Shown here: positions 1 through 29,480 of the stretch, piece by piece
Position numbering within the stretch: the stretch's first letter is position 1
Layout: each line of letters opens with the position of its first letter
Assembly (NCBI GenBank): GCA_034096865.1
Contig: JAWQFJ010017551.1
Span: 150,001 to 200,968, forward strand
Length of the DNA: 50,968 nucleotides
Direction: 5' to 3'
From: Theodoxus fluviatilis
Lineage: Eukaryota > Mollusca > Gastropoda > Cycloneritida > Neritidae
Translations under genes and position numbers: made by a program
The notes under the pieces: model-generated
What the model saw: the letters and a program-made list of their open reading frames with translations, nothing else
What the model was told of the DNA's origin: nothing
Database searches by the model: none

Positions 1-328
1 ATGAATGTATACTACAATCACAGAAACATTTGTCATTGAGCCAAGATTCATCTAAAGAGGTGGATGTTAAGCTTGAGGAGCTGTATCTCCGTCTCCATTC
101 AACAGAAGTCACTTACAGTTGATATTAGCATCTGCTAAGCAGCAGTCAGTTACATCTTATCTAGCTGACCAAATAGATTCAAGAGTACCACCATTATTAT
201 TGCCATCATTTCTTGATCAAGTCCCTTTAACAAGTCTTTCATTAGCAGGTAACAAAGTTACTGCAGTTGAACATGAACAATCAAATTGTGTTGTGTGGTC
301 ATGCATACCTGACACTAAGAGCAGTTAG
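1..328 (+). CDS. Possible 3' end of an unidentified + strand gene or retrocopy
   Basis: Two adjoining stretches look protein-coding but lie in different frames. Positions 3-119 encode about 39 residues, including KEVDVKLEELYLRLHSTEVT, and stop at 120-122. Positions 119-325 encode 69 residues, including LADQIDSRVPPLLLPSFLDQ, and stop at 326-328. They could be one coding sequence broken by a single-base-type frameshift near 113-122. Alternatively, a terminal exon could start after the acceptor-like TTACAG ending at 118. A polyadenylation signal follows at 525. I do not recognise the protein. If CECR2 on the other strand continues leftwards, this segment lies inside or overlaps it, which fits a frameshifted retrocopy as well as a real neighbouring gene. 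Confidence 0.3.
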
Positions 329-524
329 CTTCTGTATTTCAGCTGATGCCATCCCATAGTGGTACCAAGTAGTTCTTGTCACCAAATTTGATTGATAAGA
401 ATTTATTTATAACTCAGAGGAAATTCCCAAGGGAGACAATTACACCAAAGTACTCCTCTTCCTAGTCAGAGGGACAACTCTTGATTCACATCTAGCCCAC
501 AATGGAATTAATACTCTAAAAAAT

Positions 525-530
525 AATAAA
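525..530 (+). promoter_or_regulatory. Candidate polyadenylation signal AATAAA
   Basis: AATAAA lies about 200 bases after the stop at 326-328 and would serve the + strand segment at the left edge. It may be coincidental in AT-rich DNA. Confidence 0.3.
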
Positions 531-1697
531 GTGTTTTAACATGACAAGAAGCGACTTCTGTGCAAATATCCCTGGTACTCCCTTCACCATAAGCGCAATC
601 AAACTGTGTAGTTATACCAGGCCTCTCATTAAACAGACATTTCTCCAAGACTTTTGAACTTTTCAAGTCAAACAAATTCAAGAAACATGTGCAGTTCACA
701 CACAGAAGAAACACACAAGCAAAGTTATCAGTTTAAGCAAGAATGTCCTAATACAGTATTCCAAAACAAAATATAAAGCCTTTGTCGGCTTTGACATTGT
801 TTTGCACTGGGGATAATGGGGTAATCATATGACGGAATTAAAGTGTATAGCCCAGGTTAGAAAAAAAAATCAAAAAGTACAAAAGATAAAGGAGAAAAGG
901 GAAAAGACAGTCAGGGAAATAACCAGAAAGGAGACCAAAAACAGCTCAAGGTGACAATTCTTAGGAGATTGCTCATACAGATGTTGTCTTCCCCTACCTT
1001 CTTTGTGAAGATAGTCTACACATACATGTAAGCATATTTGATCAACAATAATTCCTCAAAACACTTCCAAATGCAGCATAAAATATCATGGCATAAAACG
1101 AGGATGTGATTTATGAAGAGTTTATATTGATGCATTATCAAACATCACAAAGTAAACTAATAAAGTTGAAATCAAATGTTGGGGAGCCAAGAACATGCTT
1201 CTAAAATGGCCGACAAAGGAATGACACTGCATTTTAGATTCACGTCTCTATCGATAAAAGCTGAAACGTGGTGAACTTTTTACTTCTATATTGAACATTA
1301 TTTTCTTGTGTGTGTGGGGAGGATGCAATACAAGGGAGATAATCTGAAAATAACGCATTTCCCAGGCGTGCAAAACACCTGCGGTAAACGCATGCAAGCA
1401 TTAAAGACAACTACGCCCAGCAAACTGGCAACATCACAAGATCACGAACAAAACTACGCATCGCCGCAAAATAATCGTCAATCAACAAGAACTACTGAAT
1501 CCATCACTTTGGTATTTATTTTGTTTGGTTAATCATTTTCGTTTCACTTTCAGCACATCTGCAGATACACGTCCGATCGACAGCTGAAATTAACTGGCTC
1601 GGGGCGCCTGAGCAGGGATCGAGCAACACACTGTTCTCATGGCATTCGGTATACGCCAATAAATTCAAGAATACTTAAAAAATAAAAAGTACATTAC
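531..1697. other. No gene seen; inferred CECR2 intron 2
   Basis: AT-rich sequence downstream of the second CECR2 exon as read on the - strand. I searched the - strand for the next CECR2 exon and found no convincing acceptor-ORF-donor combination, so that intron probably runs past the left edge. Short open frames here have no recognisable features. Confidence 0.4.
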
Positions 1698-1940
1698 CTC
1701 GATGTCGAAATCTGTCACTCCAAATGCGGCTTTGAAGAGTGAAAAGTAGTACCCTATGGCAGGTACTTCCCAGTACTTTTTGATTTCTTTGACTGAAAGA
1801 AAGCATGGATCCCGTCATAAGATTGTGCAACACAACAACAAAATCATGCTCAAAATCCCAGTACAATCATTAGATGGATAAATAAAGTGTGCATTAAGAA
1901 TATAAAAAGCAATTAGGCACGGGTACTTACCGTCGACCAT
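1698..1940 (-). CDS. CECR2: CECR2 homologue, first two coding exons (partial)
   Basis: CECR2 is a bromodomain-containing subunit of ISWI-type chromatin remodelling complexes and acts in the nucleus. On the - strand, coding exon 1 (1940-1931) reads MVD plus one base and ends at a GTAAGT donor. Exon 2 (1792-1698) follows a TCTTTCAG acceptor and ends at GTAATG. Joined, they start MVDVKEIKKYWEVPAIGYYF and continue SLFKAAFGVTDFDIE. This closely resembles the conserved vertebrate CECR2 N terminus (WEVPAIAHFCSLFRTAF then LPDFEIEELE), as I recall it. An in-frame TAA (1964-1962) lies eight codons upstream of the ATG, and the ATG is followed by G, which supports this start. The bromodomain and the rest of the gene would lie beyond the left edge, so this could also be a truncated copy. 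Transcription is divergent from the PRR12/QSER1 gene. Confidence 0.8.
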
Positions 1941-1964
1941 GATTTGCAGCTTCGATAAGGCTTA

Positions 1965-2350
1965 GAGCTACCGGTGTCGTGTGGTCCTCGAAGTCGCCTA
2001 CGCTATGAATGGGGCAACAGCACTGGCTTCCGGTCGATATGATATAATATTCTGATGAGTTTGTCTCAAATTGTCCAAGGTCTTCGCAGGAGCAGCTAGC
2101 ACAGACTTATTGTTACAAATAGGCCTTTTTCCTCGTTTCTATCTCCCAACAACACATGTTTGGTCGATAAATAAGTGCGATGTCTCGAGATGAGTGTCTC
2201 TGGCAAAGCATCATGGGAAAGAAAATACCCAATATGGCGGCTCACTTGTAAGAACTCTCCATCGTCGCGATACGTCGCTGTTGTGGAGTTTTGTTTTCTT
2301 CGATAAAACTAAAGTCCCAAGCGACGACTTAGATTTTAGAGGTATTTGTT
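1965..2350. promoter_or_regulatory. Putative divergent promoter between CECR2 and PRR12/QSER1 genes
   Basis: The interval lies between the CECR2 start codon (1940, - strand) and the inferred first exon of the PRR12/QSER1 gene. It has more CG dinucleotides than the flanking introns (for example CGTCGCGATACGTCGC at 2263-2276 and nearby). AATATGGCGGCTC at 2231-2243 resembles a YY1 site (core ATGGCGGC), a motif common near transcription starts of housekeeping genes. No clear TATA box is seen. Promoter function is inferred from layout and motif only. Confidence 0.45.
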
Positions 2351-2470
2351 ATCAGTTGAAAAGGCTATGTTGAGTGTTGGAGTCATGTGAATGCATTTGC
2401 TCCATAAATAACTTTCATGTGTTTATTACCTGGCTGTTGCCGTGTTGGCCTCGGCCGAACTTTTATCCAC
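2240..2470 (+). other. Candidate 5' non-coding exon of the PRR12/QSER1 gene
   Basis: The ATG exon at 5473 is preceded by an acceptor, so an upstream exon must exist. The best donor seen is CAC|GTAAGTTG with the exon ending at 2470, just downstream of the YY1-like motif. The exact start is unknown. This is an inference; an RNA read joining 2470 to 5473 would settle it. Confidence 0.3.
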
Positions 2471-2950
2471 GTAAGTTGTTTGTTGCTGTTAGCAGCAGTG
2501 TTGCTCCGTCCGTAGGGGCCAAGTGTCTGTGTACGATTTATCGAGGAAAAATGACGAATTCCTTATCTTTTTGTGCCATGTATATTGTTGTTATTCTTAT
2601 TTGCAGCCTGGTTTAGACTGGCGTGTTGAAGACCGAGTTCCATGATCATCATGTGAACATGTGTTTATTGTTTAGAGTATTGCCGTCTCATACAATAAAG
2701 TTCGTGTAAGCAGTCACATTTTACGACGTGTCAACGCCTAATAGTGATTGTTGCACTTGTTGCAATCTGGTTATCAGTACACCAGCAGGACAGGTAAAGT
2801 GGATACGATGCATTTCAAGTACGACAAATTCATTCAAGATCTAAGTAATCATTCGATGTATTAGCTTTTCAGCGATTCCAAGTGAGGATGCTTGAGAACA
2901 GTCTGACTTCCACATAGTGGATTATGCGTAGTTGGGTAGGAGAAATTTTT
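2471..2950. other. Intron 1 sequence, nothing recognised
   Basis: Between the candidate 5' donor and the repeat at 2951. One short open frame (2374-2616) reads through the candidate donor and has no recognisable motif. Confidence 0.4.
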
Positions 2951-3771
2951 GACTCACATGCGAAGCAAAAGTGAGTCTATGTACTCACCCGTTTCGTCCG
3001 TCCGGGCGTCCGGGCGTCCGTTTAAAACTTTAACGTTGGATTTTTCTCGGAGACTATTAATTCTGTCAACACCCAATTTGGCATGATGGTGTATGATGAC
3101 AAGGCCTCAAAAAACATACATAGTGACTTGACCTTGCTTCAAGGTCGCAGGGGCCATAAATGTTGTCTAAAAAACAGCAATTTTTCACATTTTCTCAATT
3201 TTCTGTGAAGTTTTTGAGATTGGATACCTCACCTATACATGGTATATAGGGCAAAGTAAGCCCTATTTTTTGATACCAGTTTGGTTGACCTTGCTTCAAG
3301 GTCAAGGTCACAGGAGCTCTTCAAAGTTGGATTGTATACATATTTTGAAGTGACCTTGACCCTGAACTATGGAAGATAACTGTTTCAAACTTAATAATTA
3401 TGTGGGGCACATGTTATACTTTCATCATGAGACACATTTGGTCACATATCATCAAGGTCGAGGTCACTTTGACCCTAATGCAATGTGACCAAAATGGGGT
3501 AGTGAACCACTAAAAGTGACCATATCTCATGGTAGAAAGTGCCATTAAGCACCAATGTGCTTCCTATGTCTTGAATTAACAGCTTTGTGTTGCATGACCT
3601 TGAATGACCTTGACCTTGGGTCAAGGCCACATGTATTTTGGTAGGAAAAAAGTGTAAAGCATTTCTTAGTTTAGTGTATGATGTCATTGCTAGGTGTAGT
3701 TGATTGGCCTTGACCTTGAAGGTCACCTGAATGTCAAGGTCATGTAAAGGTCAAGGCCAAGCATGTGAGTC
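2951..3771. mobile_element. Dispersed-type repeat with 11-bp inverted ends and many TGACCTTG motifs
   Basis: The segment is bounded by a perfect 11-bp inverted repeat, GACTCACATGC (2951-2961) and GCATGTGAGTC (3761-3771). The left end can also fold as GACTCAC...GTGAGTC and holds an AP-1-like TGACTCA. Inside there are repeated GTCCGTCCGGGCGTCCGGGC sequences near 2998 and at least ten TGACCTTG/TCAAGGTCA motifs between 3129 and 3757. It looks like a non-autonomous element; I see no coding capacity and no second copy in this window, so mobility is inferred from its form. Confidence 0.5.
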
Positions 3772-3785
3772 GTATGGGCTTTGCC

Positions 3786-4594
3786 CTTTTTGTTGTGCAT
3801 AAAAATTGAAGCAATACCTCCATCCTATGAGTTCGCGGATCAAAATTTTCAAGATGCCAATGTTTCATATAATCTAAGATAAGAAATAATCAGTAGCACT
3901 ACTTACATTATTTTGTGATCTTGTATATTTATGTTATCAGATAGTGACGCATAATTGAAGATGACTGGATTGCTCAATATTGTGATTTTAACCGTGGCAC
4001 AACAGATACTATGGAATTGACATTGGCTACATTTTAGACATGTTAGTTTCTGTTTGTGAAAAAAACACAACAAAACCAACCACCTCTGTTAATATGCATG
4101 ATGGGAACGCAGGAACTTAAATTAAAAAACAACAACTTCAAAGCTAGAATGCAGTTCATTTTAGAATGTAGGCATGATCTGACTTCCATGCAGATTGTCA
4201 CACACCATTAATGTTTGAATTTGGTCTTTTGATGCCTCAGTGAAAGTATAGTACAGGTGGTGTATGCTTCTCTGCCACTACAATTTAGATGCTACACATG
4301 AGAAACAGCAAAGCAACACAAATGCCTGCACTGAATGATAGCACTAAAAATGGTCATGAACTAGGGAAGAAATTCCGTTCTGCAACATTTGAACATGTGC
4401 TGTAATGTTCTGATGGGGTAATGTCAGCATCAAAACCACAGTGCAGATGTTGCATTTTCTGTTTTTAATCATTTGGCATGGTATGAAACGCTGCATCTGT
4501 CCGGGAGAAATTATATTTTCTTCCCTTCATGATTTTTGTAAGTGCTTTTATTCAGTGCAGGCAATTGTGATGCTTTGCTCTTTTTCTAATCTAG

Positions 4595-4596
<2 letters not shown>
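3786..4596. other. Intron 1 sequence, nothing recognised
   Basis: AT-rich intronic sequence with no convincing exon, repeat or element. Confidence 0.4.
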
Positions 4597-4656
<60 letters not shown>

Positions 4657-5182
4657 ACTTTATTGATCCGGAGTGAGGCTTGAAATTGATCTTTGAGATG
4701 TGTGTAGAGGTACACTGAGCATGCCCTTTTGATGATGATGTGTGTTGTGTGTGTGTGTCCATGTGTGCATACATGCATGTAAGTGTGTGTGTACGCATGT
4801 GCATGTATGTGTGCAAGCATGTGTGTGAGTATGCATGTGAATGTGTTTGTGTGTGTGCAATCATGCTTGTGAGTGTATGCTTGTGAGAGCTTGTGTGAGT
4901 GTTTGTGCAAATATATTTGGGGGTGTGTGTGTGTGTGCACATGTACATGGGCATGCATCTGTGCTAACATGCAAGTAATACTTAAGCATATGTGTATTTT
5001 GTAGTGTTCACATGGAGATGAATGGCTTGGCAGGCTTACAAACTGGCATGCAGGCAGCCAAGTAAGCAGGCAGACAAGTAAGCAGGCAGACAAGTAAGCA
5101 GGCAGCCAAGTAAGCAGGCAGATAGGCAGAGTGGGACATTAATATTTAATTGCTGGCAGAGAGAGAGAGAGAGAGAGAGAGG
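4597..5182. repeat. Microsatellite cluster: AC repeat, imperfect TG repeat, 16-bp tandem repeat, GA repeat
   Basis: A clean AC run (about 4597-4652) is followed by imperfect TG/CATG-rich sequence (4736-4960), about five copies of a GCAGGCAGACAAGTAA-like 16-bp unit (5044-5128), and a short GA run (5159-5181). Open frames here on either strand are by-products of low complexity. Confidence 0.85.
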
Positions 5183-5559
5183 TGCTAACCAGTTACAAAA
5201 TAAAAACTCCTGGGTCAAGATAATGAGTGCAAATTAGGACAGACAAAGGTAGCTTGTAAGAAATAGTCTATTGCCATCTTGCTGATCTCAAAGTGCTAAT
5301 GCATGAGCATGCTTCCAGATTACTTAGCACTTTTGAGGGCTTCTTTGAAATTATATCAGATAATTCACCTAGTTGGCTGCAGTTTTACATTGAACTCTAA
5401 TTTGTATCTAGTGTGTGAAGAAGCAAAGATCATGCAGTTACCAACCACAAATCCTTTTTCCTTTAATTCCAGCAGACATTGTGGAAAACTCTGGACAGAT
5501 GGGAGATTGTGAGTGTGAGTGCTGAGGACTGCACAGGCCAGCTGGAGTGAGACACAGCC

Positions 5560-24475
<18,916 letters not shown>

Positions 24476-25865
24476 AGCCTTCCTCAGCTGCTGTGTGTTA
24501 GCCTGGGTGAACTGAAGAGGCATGGATGAGAAGGAAGGCCTTCCGGCTCAATCACTGCAACCTGGCCCTCTTCCACACCTACCTCCTTGGCCAGGCTGGA
24601 TGCAAAGACTGGCAGTGACAGCATAAGACACCCTGTGATGCTACAGCCCAATTCTGTAGAGACTTGATGACCAGTCGGTTCATGGCAATACCTGAGCTTT
24701 GTGTAGACGATGGCAGCAGTGAAGGCCTGGCCAAAGCCGGGGCCCTTATCTCATCTGTTTCATGCAAGGCTGCGGTGCTAGTGTCTTTTGACCTTGGTTT
24801 GACTGGCAAGGGTGTGTGCTCATGTGTGCCTAAAAGTTCAGCTGTCTGCAGTGTTTGCAAGGAGGTGAATGCCTGAGTGGATGACATGTATTCATGCTTG
24901 TTCTTTATGCACATTGTTTGGGGTTTGGTTGGGTTTTTTTGGTGGGGGTTACTGCTGACTTGATGAAAAGGGCAGTCAACTGGGCCTACTGGGTTGCTCA
25001 GGCTGTGTTATCTCCAATTACACCATGAAGTCTACTCCTTGGATTTCAAAAGACATTTTTGTTAAAGTCTAACAGAGAACTGGTAAAATATCTGCATAGC
25101 TGATCGCACTACTGATATGCATAGGAAAAAGTTTATTTCAGTTTTAGGCAGATAACTTGCCTTTTATAGTTATTGATTATGTTATTTTTAATCTACTATT
25201 TTCAATTTTATTTGTCACTTCCCATCACAGAGAGATGCCAGTTCTTTTGAAAGGCACCACTTCCATCAGACCTTTCTACCGTTTTTAAAAAAAGACTTTA
25301 AAAATTTAGCTTTGATAAATGTTGTTGTGGAAGCCCTTTCCAGAGCTCTGCTGTCACCTGACAGGGGAAAGTGCTGGAATGAAGAGACAAGCAACTCCCT
25401 TGTGCTGTTGCCTCCCTCTCATGAGGGACAGTGGGTGAAATGTTGACCTTAACAAAACTTGAAGCCATCCCTAGAAACCCGAGAAAAGGGTGCTCTTTTT
25501 TATGTATGATCACATTATTTTCCAAGAATGGTTTAATAGAATTTTCTGTGGAAAAATTATAATGGGGTCATGTACCTTTTGGCATATTGAAAATAGAGTA
25601 TTGCAAAGTTTAATGCAATTTGATTTACTTTTTATTCTATGAAGATATGGTGAAACCTGTGGATTTTTGTTTGTTTGTTTGTTTTATAGTTTTTTCCCCT
25701 TCATCTTGTTAATCCCATGATCCCTATTAGAGTTGAAATTTCCAAGATGCAGTCTTTCAGTTGATGTGTTGGCTCAGCTAATTAGATGTACACTGTTTCC
25801 ACCTGTAAGGGAGGTGCACAATTTTGGGCTGTCATTACCCACTTTCAACTCCCTAACACTTCATC
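24476..25865 (+). other. Probable 3' UTR of the PRR12/QSER1 gene
   Basis: Continuous sequence after the stop with no coding signal. I find no canonical AATAAA before 25865, so the transcript end is undetermined; AATAAA occurs further on, for example at 27833 and 31962, beyond inserted repeats. Confidence 0.4.
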
Positions 25866-26165
25866 CCTCCAGGTTTACTGGAGGTCCTACAGACTTTATT
25901 AGTCTGTCTGTGTGTGTGTGTGTGTGTCTGTCCCGTCTCCACGGCCTATATCTCAAAAACTACTGGACGGATTTTCTTGAGATTTTGCACACTGACTGGA
26001 AGTTAGGTCCCATTCAATATTATCAAATTTTCAGAATCGAGGTTTTAAAAGAAAGTGACTTTTTTACATTTTGGTGTTTCAATGAAAACAATTCAACAGA
26101 CTCCATTTTGCAAAATCTGTGACGTCATCATTTGACGTCGTATAACGTGACGTCATTTGCGAGTA
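25866..26165 (-). mobile_element. Dispersed repeat family A, copy in minus orientation
   Basis: Starts with the hairpin-forming CCTCCAG/CTGGAGG end, then a TGTC/TG microsatellite, then the conserved core (inverse of CCGTCCAGTAGTTTTTGAGA and CGGACCTAACTTCCAGT). Two perfect TGACGTCA sites lie at 26120-26127 and 26148-26155. Other copies are at 33108, 37068, 40413, 45098 and 49612. Confidence 0.75.
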
Positions 26166-26269
26166 GAATTTTCAGGATAATGGATTTGTACACTCTGAAG
26201 CACCTCCCTCCATAGTCAATAGATGTGAGAGCCTAATCGAGTCAAACTCTTTTCCTACGTTCACAAAAC

Positions 26270-26345
26270 AGCATTTGGCTTCTTTGTATTATGAACGTCT
26301 ACCAGCAGACGCAAAAAAGCGATACTACGCTGTGTTGGCGTCAAA
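26270..26345. repeat. Dispersed repeat fragment C (CTACCAGCAGACGC block)
   Basis: Contains GAACGTCTACCAGCAGACGC and GCGATACTACG, shared with 26960-27000, 41250-41290 and 49480-49540 (the last two inverted). Its full extent is not clear. Confidence 0.5.
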
Positions 26346-26431
26346 TTCATTCCATTTGTGAAACCGGTAAAGTATATGTACCATCTAGATCGTTGCCTTC
26401 GCTGCTTAAAAGCCTGGAATGAGGGTGAAAA

Positions 26432-26681
26432 GGGCACGATTCTAACGCACTTTAGCCAGGCACTCTCCAGCCATGAAAATAGACGCCGACACGTGACCCA
26501 GATTCTCGCACTCAGCTGCGTGATTCGGGTGTAATACTGCCAATAAACATCGTTAAGCTTAAGATTACACCCGAATCACACGGACCGTTAAGGTGCATGG
26601 AGTACAGTACCGGTCAAAAGTCACAACGACCACCGACACCGACCATTTCAGCCTTCTTCATGATGCGTTAGAATCGTGCCC
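26432..26681. repeat. Fold-back structure with nested inverted repeats
   Basis: Outer arms of 18 bp are perfect (GGGCACGATTCTAACGCA at 26432-26449 and its inverse at 26664-26681). Inner arms of 16 bp are perfect (GTGATTCGGGTGTAAT at 26520-26535 and its inverse at 26564-26579). The centre includes the palindrome TTAAGCTTAA. The sequence between the arms is only partly complementary. Confidence 0.8.
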
Positions 26682-26939
26682 TTGTCGTGGTGGAATCGCC
26701 TAGCGAACTAAGTTACTAACTGAATGTCGACACAATCACTCGGCACTGTTGCACATTTGCAGTCAACGTAAGATCTCGTACGACGATTTGATTCAAGGCC
26801 TAGTGCTAATTGTTTTGATGGTCTGGTCTCAGTGTCACAAAAATATGATGATTTAATCAATCCCTGTCCCGGAAATGTTGGGGACAACGACCATTAATTT
26901 TCAGCGTAATGACATCGAGTCAAACAGAGTTATCTATCC

Positions 26940-27153
26940 TACTTCAGCAAAACGCTTCGATGTTGAACCTCTACCAGCAGACGCCAAAATGCGATACTAC
27001 GAGAAGAATATTGACGTTGATGGGTTAGATCCGTATGAAATACCAAACAGTTCATGCTATCATCCATTTTTCTACAATTTACAGTGCAAAATACGAACCA
27101 CAGGGGTTTGTGACAAGGTCGTTATAAATGCTTCATATACATACAAGTTTTCA
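26940..27153 (+). repeat. Dispersed repeat fragment C, longer copy
   Basis: The CTACCAGCAGACGC block continues through a segment with GTTGATGGGTTAGATCCGTA and CAATTTACAGTGCAAAATAC. The inverse of the same segment is at 41153-41290, and part at 43438-43480. It directly precedes a tRNA-like SINE head in both long copies, so these parts probably move together. Confidence 0.6.
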
Positions 27154-27400
27154 ATGGCACAGTTGGTAGAGTATTGGGCTCTTGGTCATGCATGACCAGG
27201 TTCGATTCTGTGCTGAAACTTTTTTTTCTTCTCTTTTTTCGAGGGGTTGTGGGTTCGAACCCGACCTGGTTTTTTGTGTTTGTGTGTGCGTTTTTTCCTC
27301 CTCTTTTCTCGAGAGGTTGCGGGTTCGAACCCGATCTTCTTTTTTTTCTCCAAAACCTGGAGGTTCAGCGCCAGCGGTTTTTATATTCATTATGTTATTC
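27154..27400 (+). mobile_element. tRNA-derived SINE-like copy with three B-box-like motifs
   Basis: The head reads TGGCACAGTTGGTAGAG (A box-like) and CAGGTTCGATTC (B box), followed by a poly-T stretch, GTGGGTTCGAACCCGACC, another T-rich stretch, and GCGGGTTCGAACCCGATC. It ends near CCTGGAGGTTCAGCGCCAGC. Inverted copies are at 39550, 40855 and 43140. The anticodon-region resemblance (ACTCTTGG in the better copies) suggests a tRNA-Lys ancestor, a tentative call. Confidence 0.7.
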
Positions 27401-28358
27401 TTGCTCTCTTCTCTTATTTCCAGTTGACCAGTACAATCAGGTGTCAAATTGTTTGCCATCGCATTTCTTTTATGTAAGCTTTGTCTGGGTTGTTATCATT
27501 TTTTATTGCATAAGGAACATAAATTTTATATCGAATATATCAGAAGTTGAACATTATAATGTAATGAGTTGCTATCACTGTGCCAAAAAAGGTGCTTATA
27601 AGTAGCCTACACATCTCTCGATAGTTTGTAGGTTAGTCTTTAGAAAGGGCATGTGCATAGATACATTGCTTGATCTTGAAACGGGATGAAAGGAATTGAC
27701 TGCGTAAACTGTTTTGCAGCATGCACAGATGTGATTAGGTCTTGAGGACTGGTAACTGCAGAACATGGGTTAAAATGGTAAGGGGAGCATGCCACACTGT
27801 TTTTGAATTTTTGAAAAAAATAGTTCATATCATAATAAAAGTTGAACAGCTGAATTGGAAAAGCTCAGTGCTGATTCTTTGCAAGATTCTTAAAAGATCT
27901 TGATTGTACAAATTGTGAAAGTTCATAAAGTGTCGTGGAATTTCTGGACAAGGAAATGAGGCAATCACAGCAGGTAGGTTTTACACCTATACTGGTAGTC
28001 CACCCCCTCTCCTTGAGCTCTGCTGTTCGGCTTGGGAATGATGCTGGCCTTTAATTGTAACAGTTTGTTACAAAGGATTAGCAGAACAGTTTTGATGGGT
28101 AGATTTCTCTCCAAACTATCAGTAAACAAATCTATTTTAAGTGTTGGGATAGGGAGCCAGGATAGAAAAAAAAATTATTCAGAAAAATAAAATGCATGTA
28201 ATGTATGACTTGCACTAGGATTTATTCTGAACTAATCAGAGCCCTGGATGCTTCCCTATTTCATCTGGGCAAGAAGTAGATATACGCAGATACCATTCCA
28301 TCCAAATGCATTTGTCCATGGCAGCCCGTGGTCATAACTTATGGAGCCACCACCTGTG
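27401..28358. other. No gene or element recognised
   Basis: AT-rich sequence with an AATAAA at 27833 on +. No coding region supported. Confidence 0.4.
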
Positions 28359-28650
28359 GTTCTGTCGGTATGGGCCATGGAGGGCTCTTAGGATGAGTGG
28401 TGGTTCTGTCTGTGTAGGCCAGCAGCATGGAGGGCTGTTAGGATGAGTGGTGGTTCTCTGTGTAGGCCAGCAGCATGGAGGGCTGTTAGGATGAGTGGTG
28501 GTTCTGTCTGTGTAGGCCAGCAGCATGGAGGGCTGTTAAGATAAGTGGTGGTTCTGTCTGTGTAGGCCAGCAGTATGGAGGGCTGTTAGGATGAGTGATG
28601 GTTCTGTCTGTGTAGGCCAGCAGCATGGAGGGCTGTTAGAGTGAGTGGTT
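28359..28650. repeat. 50-bp minisatellite (about 5-6 copies)
   Basis: Units of about 50 bp containing TGTGTAGGCCAGCAGCATGG and AGGGCTGTTAGGATGAGTGG, with small differences and indels between copies. Confidence 0.88.
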
Positions 28651-29394
28651 GTTTTCAATATCCTGCTGAGACTGTTTGCATCTTCATTTCCATTTTAATT
28701 GCTGAAGTCCTCGAGCACAGTTTGTTCCAGAGCCATTCATAAATATGCACCTCTTCCCTGATGCTGTGATAGTTACTAAACCAGGGTAACGTGGATATTG
28801 CTTTGATCCAGAACAGAACAACAACAAAAAGAATCTAGAAGGGTGGATGACGGCGTCTTCACGTTTGGTGTTGTGGATCTGGTGTTGCATTATGCTGTTT
28901 GACATGTGCTTTGCATAATTTTGGGTAGTGTACAATGCTGTTTTCAAGTATTTCTTGATTATCACATTGAACCTGATGTTGACTTTTTTCACTGTTTCTG
29001 ATTGATCAGTGAAAATAGAAATGGGGAAAGGGATGGCACCACTATTGCAAGATAACCTAGGTGTCAAGTAGAAAGTCACTGCTGAACTGTATCTTGTTAC
29101 CCATGTATTGGCTTGGTTCTGAGGCATTTTGACCTTCTTTGATCTGCTTGTTCCTCAACTCAATTCTTTGGTCAGTTGCAAGTTTCCAATGTACTTCAGT
29201 CAAGGTTCGTAGTTTGAAGACAGAACTTTGAACATTTAACATGCTGTGGCTGTCAGTCTATTGTCTCAAAGGCCTAGATCTCTTCATGTGCTGTGTAGCC
29301 CTGACAAGATGCAAAACCCTTTGTTTTTGTCTGTTCATCATTCTCATGCAATCCCTGGAATATTCCAAATCTGGTTGCTGGAGTCGATCCTCCT
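28651..29394. other. No supported gene; open frame on minus strand of unknown status
   Basis: A 147-residue - strand frame (29127-28684) and an adjoining 61-residue frame exist, but show no domain, no clear splice sites and no resemblance I recognise. They may be remnants of an old repeat or chance. Confidence 0.35.
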
Positions 29395-29480
29395 CCCCAA
29401 CCCCCACCCCCTCCCACCCCCATACCCACCCCCACCCCCTCTCACCCCCACCCCCTCTCCCTTGCCCTTTTCCCACCCCC
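29395..29480. repeat. C-rich tract with G-quadruplex potential on the minus strand
   Basis: More than eight runs of four to five C separated by A, T or AC. The - strand could form G-quadruplexes and the + strand an i-motif. A pure G run of about 20 follows at 29627-29646. Confidence 0.75.

Noticed and set aside
26875..27195. 106-residue frame as a gene
   Set aside because: The same sequence recurs inverted at 41085-41333 and belongs to a dispersed repeat.
28684..29127. 147-residue minus-strand open frame
   Set aside because: No domain, splice sites or codon bias recognised. Chance or an old repeat cannot be excluded.
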